A stretch of DNA of 64,000 bases. Origin: Verrucomicrobiaceae bacterium (GTDB lineage Bacteria > Verrucomicrobiota > Verrucomicrobiia > Verrucomicrobiales > Verrucomicrobiaceae). How positions within the stretch are numbered: position 1 is the first letter of the stretch; every line of letters starts with the position of its first letter. The notes below the pieces were generated by a model. The model saw only the letters and a program-made list of their open reading frames with translations. It had not been told where the DNA came from and searched no databases. The DNA lies in contig JAIBCL010000010.1 of NCBI GenBank assembly GCA_019694165.1, positions 184,709 through 248,708 of the forward strand. Direction: 5' to 3'. Made by a program: the position numbers and the translations under genes. Below, piece by piece: positions 19,309 through 27,500 of the stretch.

Positions 19309-21483
19309 TCAATGCCTCGTCAACACGCCGACCTCATCCACAAAGATCGTGCCAGCGGCGTCTGGGGCGTGGATCAAGACCACGATGGAACGCAGGTCGG
19401 GCACGGCTTCGAGGAAGCGGATGTCCGGCAGTTTCAGTTCGTGCGTGCTCCACTCGCTCGTGAGCTTTGTGAGCGGAATGTCGCCGAGCGGCATCCATTG
19501 ATTCGCGAGGCTTTGGCAGACGATGGTGAGCTTGGCGTCTGATGGAGCCTTGAGGTCCGTGGCGCGGAGCTTGAGCGAGAGCCCACCGATGCGTTGCTTC
19601 TCGCACGGCGGAATGCTCTTGAATGTGATGAGCCGATTGCTCTCGGTCTTCGCCAGCGTGATCTGCGCGGAGCCTTCGTGTAACGCGAGCTGATGCGGTG
19701 ACTCGATGTCCTTGAGCGAGTCGGGCTTGCCGAAGCTCCACAGGACTTGCGGGCGGAACTCGACGGGCACGAGTTCGATGCGGTGATGCGATTCACCAGC
19801 ACTGGTGCGAACGATGATTTCGCCTGTGCCTGCGCCAGTGGGTTGCACCTGCAATGGCGCGGCGGCGCTGTGGAGCGTGAGCTTGGTGGTCGATGTTTTG
19901 AGCGATCCACGCGTTTCAATTTGGACTTCCTGCGGCGTGCCGATGAAGGGCAGGTCTTTGTCATCACGCAGCGTGATCCACGCGGTGAAGGGAACATCAG
20001 CCTGCTGCTTCACTGGCAGCACGAGCGATGGTTTGGCAGCGATACTCGCCGCGATGGGCTCACTGCTTTGGTCCAAATGGAACACCGTGGCGCTGAGCGG
20101 CGGCAGCGCGATGCGGCCCTGAGCATCCGCGGTGTGCGTGCGCTGCGCGGGCGGATGGCTCCACACGGGTGCGTTGGCGTGCTCGTTCCAGAGATAGTTC
20201 GCGGCAGACAGCTCGTGCGCCTGATGCGTGCCGGTGATTGGTTTTCCCGCGATGCGGATGCTCGTGGTGGCAGGTTCGGTTTCGGATTCGTTGATGAGCA
20301 GCACGGCCTTGTCGGTGGCGAAGGCGGTGATGCCTTTGCTTTCGCATTTCACGAGCTTGCCGCTCATGTGCTGGCTCCAGAGTTGCAGCGCCCAAAACGG
20401 CCCGCGCGGCGTGAGTGCGTCGTCTTTGCCAAAGATGCCGTGCCCGCCCTGCGCGGTCTGCGAGAAGAGGTCCCACACGTTCGCGAAATCGACACCAGCC
20501 TCGATCATGCGGCCGATCCACTTCGCGGACCACGGGCCGCTGATGTGATTCACCGTGCGCGGGCCTTCATGGATGCCGACATGCCACTCGGTGATGCCGA
20601 TCTCGATCTTGTCCGCGCGCTGCGGTGCTTTTTGGCGGATGAGTTCACGCACCTTCTTCACACCCGCGAGGATGCTGTCCGCTTCTTCAAAGAGCTTCGG
20701 CGTGCCTGCGTGCGAGTTCGCGGGGTAGGTGTGATACGAGATGAAGTCCACGTAGTTCGCCGCCTTCTCCAAAAGCGCCGCGCCGAAGACCACGCCGTCA
20801 TTCGAGGCCGCCGGACCGCCGACTTTGATCGTGGGATCGACGGCCTTCATCGCCTTCGCAAAGGCGAGGTAGATGTCCGCATACATCTCACCGGTCATCT
20901 CTTTGCCATCGGGCCGGAAGTGGCCCTGCTCCCACTGGCCTTCGAGTTCATTGCCGATCTCCCAGTAGCTCACCGCGTAGTTGTTCGCCTTCGCCCACCT
21001 TACCCACTCCGCAGCCATCTCCCGCGTGCCCGTGCCCGCATTCACCGTGACGATGGCGGAGCTGCCGCAATCGCGAACGAACTCGTGCATGGCCTTCACG
21101 TCCACATTGCCGTGGAAGTCGGAGAGCTTGCCATTCGCTCCGGCACGAAAGCCCGGCTGATACGCGCTGAAGTCGATCTGCCAGCGCCCGTTGACGAACT
21201 TCGTCGCATCGAGCGTCTTGCCATCGCGCACTCCATTTCCATTCCAGACGAGTTCATCGCCCCACGAGCCGCCCGGGATTCGAATGAGCCCCGGACGCCA
21301 GTTTTTGAGATGGTCGCTGTTTTGGACCTGCTTGAGTTGCTTCGGCGAATACCAGAGGCCCGCGTTCGCACCGAGAATGCGCGAGAGATTCACCCCGCGC
21401 ACGATTTGATCCGGCAGGATGTCGATGGTGCTCTCCGCGTGAGCAGAGACGGCGAAGAAGCAAAGAAGGAGGTAGCGGAGCAT
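19309..21483 (-). CDS. GH51-like secreted glycosidase (alpha-L-arabinofuranosidase-like)
   Basis: A protein of 724 residues from ATG 21483 (signal peptide MLRYLLLCFFAVSAHA). A GTG nine bases earlier overlaps the upstream sulfatase stop as GTGA and could also serve. The clan-A barrel shows GGSWGDELVWNG, YWEIGNELEGQWE (probable acid/base E179), DFISYHTYP and GITEWHVG (probable nucleophile E299). A C-terminal region of beta-sandwich character contains NESETEP and LSATVFHLD. GH51 and neighbouring clan-A families remove arabinofuranose or similar residues; other specificities are possible. Tight coupling to two sulfatases suggests a sulfated, branched glycan as substrate. Confidence 0.7.
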   Translation of the reverse strand: MLRYLLLCFFAVSAHAESTIDILPDQIVRGVNLSRILGANAGLWYSPKQLKQVQNSDHLKNWRPGLIRIPGGSWGDELVWNGNGVRDGKTLDATKFVNGRWQIDFSAYQPGFRAGANGKLSDFHGNVDVKAMHEFVRDCGSSAIVTVNAGTGTREMAAEWVRWAKANNYAVSYWEIGNELEGQWEQGHFRPDGKEMTGEMYADIYLAFAKAMKAVDPTIKVGGPAASNDGVVFGAALLEKAANYVDFISYHTYPANSHAGTPKLFEEADSILAGVKKVRELIRQKAPQRADKIEIGITEWHVGIHEGPRTVNHISGPWSAKWIGRMIEAGVDFANVWDLFSQTAQGGHGIFGKDDALTPRGPFWALQLWSQHMSGKLVKCESKGITAFATDKAVLLINESETEPATTSIRIAGKPITGTHQAHELSAANYLWNEHANAPVWSHPPAQRTHTADAQGRIALPPLSATVFHLDQSSEPIAASIAAKPSLVLPVKQQADVPFTAWITLRDDKDLPFIGTPQEVQIETRGSLKTSTTKLTLHSAAAPLQVQPTGAGTGEIIVRTSAGESHHRIELVPVEFRPQVLWSFGKPDSLKDIESPHQLALHEGSAQITLAKTESNRLITFKSIPPCEKQRIGGLSLKLRATDLKAPSDAKLTIVCQSLANQWMPLGDIPLTKLTSEWSTHELKLPDIRFLEAVPDLRSIVVLIHAPDAAGTIFVDEVGVLTRH

Positions 21484-21488
21484 GTGAA

Positions 21489-23054
21489 TCACTCCGCTTT
21501 GAATTCTGCAAAACCATGTGGCAGCGGCTTCAGCGCGGCTTTCAGCTTCTCACGCATCTCGGCGAGTTTCGCAGCGTGCGAGGGATCGTTGGCGAGGTTG
21601 TGCTGTTCCATCGGATCGTCGGCGAGATGGAACAACTCGTCGGTGGCGCCGAAGCTGGGGAAGAGTTCGAGAGGGACTTGTTCTTTGTCGTCGGTGAACT
21701 TGCCGAGCAGGCTGGGTGTCTTGTGCTTCTTCGCGGCTTCGGCTTTGATGTCGTCGGGCAGGCGCGAGGCGATGTATTTCCAGCCGTTGGCGATGATGGC
21801 GCGGCCGTAACCCATCTCGATGAGTTGCGGGCGTTCTACGACGGTGCCGCCGTTGATCAGGGTCGCAAAGGACTTGCCATCGACGACCACATCGCTGGGA
21901 ACATTGCCGCCGATGAGGTCGAGGATCGTGGGCGCGACATCCATCGCGCTGAGCAAAGTCTTGTTCACGCCGGGTTTTACCTTGCCGGGCCAGTGAATCG
22001 CCACGGGCACGCGCACGCCTTGGTAACAGGTCCACTTGCCGCGCGTGAGTTGATCGGTGGTGAAGACGATGAGGGTGTTGTCAGCGAGGCCCATGTCTTC
22101 GAGCTTCTTCATGAGCACGCCGATGCCGTCATCGAGCCACGTGGCCCATGCGAAATCGGGCTGCACGCCGTTTTGCTTTGCGCGCTTGAGTGCATCCTCG
22201 CGAGAGGGCTGCGAGCCGAGATGCCAGTCCACCATGCCCTCGGGTGTGGCGCGCGGATCGTTCTCAAGGAAGCGTTTGCTCCCGCCGTGCGGCACGTTCG
22301 GCGCGTAGTAGAGGAAGAAAGGTTTGCCGCTCGTCTTCTGCGCATCCATGAACTTCAACACGCCGGCGGTGAACCAATCCATGTTATGCTCGCAGTTCGA
22401 TAGCACCTTCGGCAGGCCGAGTTCGAAGGCATTGCCAAGATACACGCTGCTCACGAAATCAAACCCTTGCTCCTCGCGCATGATCTTCACCGCGTTGTCA
22501 TAGGCGCGACGAATCTTCTTCACGTTCTCCGGCAGCGTCGGGTCCTGCGGGCCGCGCTCGATGCCCCTAAAATCACTGATCGGCGGACGCACGACATACG
22601 CATGGCTGATCTTGTCCGCGTTGTGCCACTTGCCCACGATGCCCGTGTAGTAACCCGCCTGCGACATGCCGCGACCGAGGTGCCATTGGTTCGCTTCAAT
22701 ATCGACATTGAACTCAATGCTCGGCGTCTTGGGAGCCGGAAAGAGCTTCGCAATCGAATGCGCGCGGCTCGCATACTGCGCCGTGAGGAAGTTGTATCGC
22801 CCCGGTGTGCAAACCGTCGAAGCATTGTGGCACTGCGTAAGCACCAGGCTCTCGCTCACAAGCTTGTCGATGTTCGGCGTGTAAACCTTCTTAGGCTTCG
22901 GCGCTTCTTTGCCAGCGAGCGCGAAATCGCTGTAAGCACGCAACGACGTGACCTCTTCCCAATCGAGATCGTCCGTCATAATGAAGATGACGTTGGGCTT
23001 GCCGGCGGCGAAGGCCGCAGCGGTGAACAAGCAAAGCAGAGCAATGAACTTCAT
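21489..23054 (-). CDS. S1-type sulfatase
   Basis: A 521-residue protein with signal peptide MKFIALLCLFTAAAFAAG and the S1 start NVIFIMTDDLDWEE, which supplies calcium-binding aspartates. The formylglycine motif is CTPGR at residues 82-86 (Cys82 would be the matured residue). Further family marks are GIVGKWH, FFLYYAPNVPHGG and LIVFTTDQLTRG. It removes sulfate esters from extracellular carbohydrate; the subfamily cannot be set by eye. The TTDQ segment differs from the usual TSDHG metal site, so the Asp-His pair near residue 345 is altered. It lies 12 bp after the second sulfatase and overlaps or nearly overlaps the glycosidase start. Confidence 0.85.
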   Translation of the reverse strand: MKFIALLCLFTAAAFAAGKPNVIFIMTDDLDWEEVTSLRAYSDFALAGKEAPKPKKVYTPNIDKLVSESLVLTQCHNASTVCTPGRYNFLTAQYASRAHSIAKLFPAPKTPSIEFNVDIEANQWHLGRGMSQAGYYTGIVGKWHNADKISHAYVVRPPISDFRGIERGPQDPTLPENVKKIRRAYDNAVKIMREEQGFDFVSSVYLGNAFELGLPKVLSNCEHNMDWFTAGVLKFMDAQKTSGKPFFLYYAPNVPHGGSKRFLENDPRATPEGMVDWHLGSQPSREDALKRAKQNGVQPDFAWATWLDDGIGVLMKKLEDMGLADNTLIVFTTDQLTRGKWTCYQGVRVPVAIHWPGKVKPGVNKTLLSAMDVAPTILDLIGGNVPSDVVVDGKSFATLINGGTVVERPQLIEMGYGRAIIANGWKYIASRLPDDIKAEAAKKHKTPSLLGKFTDDKEQVPLELFPSFGATDELFHLADDPMEQHNLANDPSHAAKLAEMREKLKAALKPLPHGFAEFKAE

Positions 23055-23066
23055 GTCGATGGCGGA

Positions 23067-24461
23067 TTACTTTTGAAACAGGCGCTCGCAACCCTGCGCA
23101 TCGCGACGCAGCTTCGTCGCGAGTTCCTTGATGAGCGCAGCATCCTCGGGCGCGCCTGCGAGATTCGTTTTCTCCAGCGGATCGCGCTCGTAGTCGAACA
23201 AGTCCTTCGCCACCACCTTGCCGAACTTGTTGAACCACTCTGTGTAGCGATAGCGATCCGTGCGGTAGCTGTAGCCGATGGCTCCCTTGTTCTTGAAAAC
23301 CGTGAGCGCACCTTCGCGCACCGACTTCGCTTTGCCCGTGAGCAACGGCTCCAACGTGCGGCCCTGGAGATGCTCTGGCACCGCGACACCGGACAAGGTG
23401 CAGAGCGTGGGGAAGATGTCCGTGAACTCCACAGGCGTCGCGTTCTCCTTCACCGCGCTGCCTGCGGACGGCACAAAGATCAGCGGAACGCGCGCGGCAT
23501 TCTCCAGCACGGTGTGCTTGCCCCACAGGCCGTGATCGCCAAGGTGAAAACCGTGATCGCCCCAGAGCACGATGATCGTATTCTCGCGCAGTTTGAGTTC
23601 ATCAAGCTGAGCCATGAGCTTGCCGATCTGAGCATCAATGAAACTCACGCAGGCATAGTAGCCGTGGATGCACTCGCGCTGCACCGACTCAGGTATCGCG
23701 CCTTCCTTCGGCACACCGCCATAGCTGCGGAACTCCGGGCTATCGTGCAACAAGTAGCCACTGTCGTTGGTGATGCCGCCCTGATACGACGCCAGCGCCA
23801 GCCGGTCGCGCTGATACAAGTCCCAATACTTCTTCGGCGCGATGAACGGCAGATGCGGCTTTTTGAATCCGACCGCGAGGAAGAACGGCTTCTGATCCGC
23901 AGCGAGCTTCTTCATCAACTCGATGCCGCTCTCCGCGATCAAGCCATCCGTCTGTTCGTTGTCTGCGCAATCAGGAGCGCCCGCGACCGGCGCGCCATCG
24001 CCGCTCTCGCCACCGGAGAGTTCGCCCGCCGCATGAGGCGACACAAACGGCAGCGACCACGAGGGCTTGTCGCAGTCCTTCTTGTTGTCCACGCAACGCG
24101 GATCATAAATCTTCCCGCAGCCCGCCGTGGCGTAACCATTCGCGATGAAGTGCTGCGGCAGCGTGAGCACGCTCGGATCTTTCGCCCGCACGTTCGTCTT
24201 CAAATCAAGCACCCCATTCGCCTCCGGCCGCAGCGAGGTCATGAGACTCGCCCGAGTCGGCCCGCACACCGGCCACTGGCAGTAGGCCTTGGTGAACACC
24301 GTCCCGCGCGCCGCGAGCTTGTCGATGTTCGGCGTGATTGCCGTCTTGTCGCCGTAGCAGCCGAGCAGCGGCTTCAAGTCATCGACCGCGATGAAGAGAA
24401 CGTTTGGCTTCGCGGCGAAGAGCGAAGAGCAAAAGGCGAAGAGAAGCAGGAGCGAGCGCAT
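23067..24461 (-). CDS. S1-type sulfatase, iduronate-2-sulfatase-like
   Basis: A protein of 464 residues from the ATG giving MRSLLLLFAFCSSLFAA. It has NVLFIAVDDLKP, the formylglycine motif CGPTR (Cys66-Arg70), GKIYDP, FFLAVGFKKPHLPF and VLWGDHGFHLGDHG, all characteristic of the iduronate-2-sulfatase/choline-sulfatase-like branch. The WGDHG metal motif is intact, unlike in the neighbouring sulfatase. It is probably exported and acts on sulfated sugars. First gene of the sulfatase-sulfatase-glycosidase-heme protein run. It lies 93 bp after the second giant surface protein and may be co-transcribed with it. Confidence 0.88.
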   Translation of the reverse strand: MRSLLLLFAFCSSLFAAKPNVLFIAVDDLKPLLGCYGDKTAITPNIDKLAARGTVFTKAYCQWPVCGPTRASLMTSLRPEANGVLDLKTNVRAKDPSVLTLPQHFIANGYATAGCGKIYDPRCVDNKKDCDKPSWSLPFVSPHAAGELSGGESGDGAPVAGAPDCADNEQTDGLIAESGIELMKKLAADQKPFFLAVGFKKPHLPFIAPKKYWDLYQRDRLALASYQGGITNDSGYLLHDSPEFRSYGGVPKEGAIPESVQRECIHGYYACVSFIDAQIGKLMAQLDELKLRENTIIVLWGDHGFHLGDHGLWGKHTVLENAARVPLIFVPSAGSAVKENATPVEFTDIFPTLCTLSGVAVPEHLQGRTLEPLLTGKAKSVREGALTVFKNKGAIGYSYRTDRYRYTEWFNKFGKVVAKDLFDYERDPLEKTNLAGAPEDAALIKELATKLRRDAQGCERLFQK

Positions 24462-24554
24462 GGTGTTGACGAAGAACTGCCACCGGGAGTGCCTTTTGCC
24501 GCACAATAGTGTGCTTGTGTAGTCTAGTCGGCCGGCATGGCCGCATGACGCCTG

Positions 24555-27500
24555 TTACTGCGTCACCTTGAGCCGCATGAAGCGCTTTGCGGCGCTGGTC
24601 ATGGGCACGATGTCGCGGACGATCAAACTGGTGCTGGTGTTCGTTTCGATGACGGTGGGGACGGCGGTCCACGTGGTGAGGTCGCTGCTGACTTCGACGG
24701 TGAGGGTGATGTCCGTGGCGGCGGGGTTGCGGGTGATGCTGAGGCGGAGGTAGTTGCTGCCGCTGATGTTGACGAGATCGTGCGTGACGCGTGTGCTGAG
24801 GGTGTCGGCGGTGCCGGGCGTGAGGCCGAGGGCGTATTCGAGGAGGTTTTTCAGTCCGTCGGCATCGGGGTCGGCGGTGGGGCCCGAGATGTTGGGGTCG
24901 GCGAGCTGCGTGCTGTTGAAGTAGGTGGTGCGCCACTGCGTGGTGGGCGTGGGTTGCACATACACGGTGACGAGCGCTTCATCGGTGAGGCCGCCGCTGT
25001 CGGTGACGCGGGCGGTGAGTGCGTGACTGGTGGCGGTGAGGTAGTTCAGCGCGGCGGTGGTGCTGAGGGTGCCGTTGGCTGCGATGGTGAAGGGGCCGTC
25101 CACGGGCGGGACGAGTGTGTAGGTGAATGTGTCGCCGCTGTCGGGATCGGTGGCGGAGAGGGTGCCGACGGTGGTGGCGCTCAGACCTTCGAGCAGGCTG
25201 AAGGAGATGGGATTGATCTCCGGCGGATTATTCGGCGGAACGACGATGATGCGCAGCGTGCCGGTGACGATGTTGTTGGCGGCATCGGTGACGCTGATGT
25301 CAAAATCCTGCGTGCCAGCCACAGCGGGCGCGGTGCCGGTGATGAGGCCAGCGCTGCTGAGCGTGAGCCAGGAGGGACCGCTGAGTTTGGTGAAGAGCTT
25401 CACATCTCCGGTGTCGGCATCGGTGACGGCGTCGAAGATGCTGGCGGCAAAAGTTTGACCGGTGGTGATGCTGCGTTGGACGGGCGTGGCGGTGAAGACT
25501 GGAGCCGTCGTCATGTCCACGGGCACGGCCTGGGCGCGGGTGTTGGCGAGGCGGATCTCGTCGATGAAGCTGGCGGTGTTGTTCCAGCGATACATGCCGA
25601 GCTGGGTGAAGGTGAGCGGCGTATTGACGGTGAAGGAGGCGGTGTGTGGAAAGTTCGCGGCGTTGGTGGGATCACGCAGTTTGGCGAGGCTGCCATTGAT
25701 CTGGGTGTCCTTGGCGGCGTAGAGATTGATCTGCGTGGCGGTGCCGCCGGAGGTGGAGAGCAGGCGCAGGACGAAGAGCCAGTTCCCCTGAGTGCCGGTG
25801 GTGGTGCCGAGACTGCCGCTGAGGGTTTGAAAGCCCGAGCCGCCGATGTCGAAGCCGAGGCTGCCATTGATGTTCTTGCCGATGAAGCCGGTGAGCGTGC
25901 TGCCATTGTAAAGCGTGACGCGGATGCCATGGCCGGCACCGGTGACGCTGTTGAGGTCCATGCGCGCGGAGAGCCACAGCTCTTCGAAATTGCCATCCGC
26001 AGTGCCGATGGTGACGGGCTTGGCGAGCGGGCGGAGCATGTTCGTGCCCTGGCCGCCCATGGTGCTTTTCAGCCCTGCGGAGGACAGCCCGGCGAAGGTG
26101 GTGCCTGGCGTGGCAAAGTCCCAGTCCACCGGTCCGCTCCATGCCGCAGACCAGCCGATGCCACCGGTGGTGCCATTCACATCCGTGGCATCGGTGCCGA
26201 TGAAGGGCTCGTAGGCGTAGTTCAGGCCATCGGTGACGGTGATAGTCACGGTGCCGGTGCTGCTGCGGGCGGTGCTGTCGGTGACGCGGACGCTGAACAC
26301 ATTCGTGCCCGTGTGCTCGGTGAGCGGTGTGCCGCTGAGCGTGCCATCGGCGGCGATGGTGAGCCACGCGGGGCCGCTGAGTTTTTCAAAGGTGAGCGTC
26401 TCGCCGAGATCAGGATCGAGCACATACGGCACGAGGCTGGCGGTGACTGCGCGATTTCCCACAGCGGTCAGCGCGACGGGATCTGGTGAGAGCACAGGCG
26501 TGTTCGCGATGTCCGCCACGGTGATCTGGAGCTGCATCGTGGCCGTGGCACCTGAGCGGTCCATAACCTGCGCGGTGAAGGTATTCACGCCGATGTGTGC
26601 GGCTCCAGGCTTGCCGAACAGCTCGCCCGTTGGCTCCACGCCGAGCCATGGTGGCCCGGCGATAATGCTCCAGATCAGCAGGTCGCCAAAGCCGAGCTGT
26701 GCTCCCACATCTGCATCCGTGGCCTGCGTGGCGAGGTTGCCAGAGACTTCGCTGCCTTCATTGATGCCGCTGAGCGTGATGGTGCTGGTGGCGATGACTG
26801 GTGCGGAGTTCGTAATCACGGGCAGCGTGAACTGCGCTTCGTCCCAATGCCCGCCGGGCGCGGTGGCCCGCACGGTAAAAGTATTGCCACCTGCATCACC
26901 TGCGGCGGGCGTGCCGGAGAGCGTGCCATCCGCGGCGATGCTGAGCCACGCGGGGCCGCTGATCTTTTGATAAACCAACGCGCTGTGCAGATGCAGCGTC
27001 TCGACTTTGGTGCGCAGATGATCGCGCACCGGCTCGCCCGTGCGCACCTCGCGGAAGGTGAGCGTGCCGTCCCAGAGCTTCGGCGTGGCGCACTCGATGG
27101 GTGTGAGGGCGCTGGCGGGAATGGTCTGCGTGGTGATGCCCGGGCCGCTCCAGCGCATGGAGACCGTGCCATCGGTGTAGTCAGAGCCATTCATGAGCAG
27201 GCCCTCGATGTAGTAGCGCTGACCGGCGGTGAGATTGACGCTGGTGCTGGTCGTTTTCGTGGCGACGACGGCGAGATTTGCCTCCGTGTCATCCGTGCTC
27301 AGCCGCAGTTGCACCGCTCCCAGACTGGAAGAGAGAGAGAACGTGTAGCTGCCTGTGGTCGGCGGCGTGAGCCACGCACGCTGGCGCATGCCGGTGGACA
27401 AAGGCACCAGCGATTCGCTGAACGATGACAGCAAGCGCATCTGCGAGGGCGAGTTCGGATACCGCGGATCGGCGATGAACTCTGCGAGGGTGCCGCCCGC

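Noticed and set aside
19747..24509. Two plus-strand frames of nearly 700 codons opposite the glycosidase and sulfatases
   Set aside because: Opposite strand shows catalytic glutamates and formylglycine motifs; the plus-strand frames have none.
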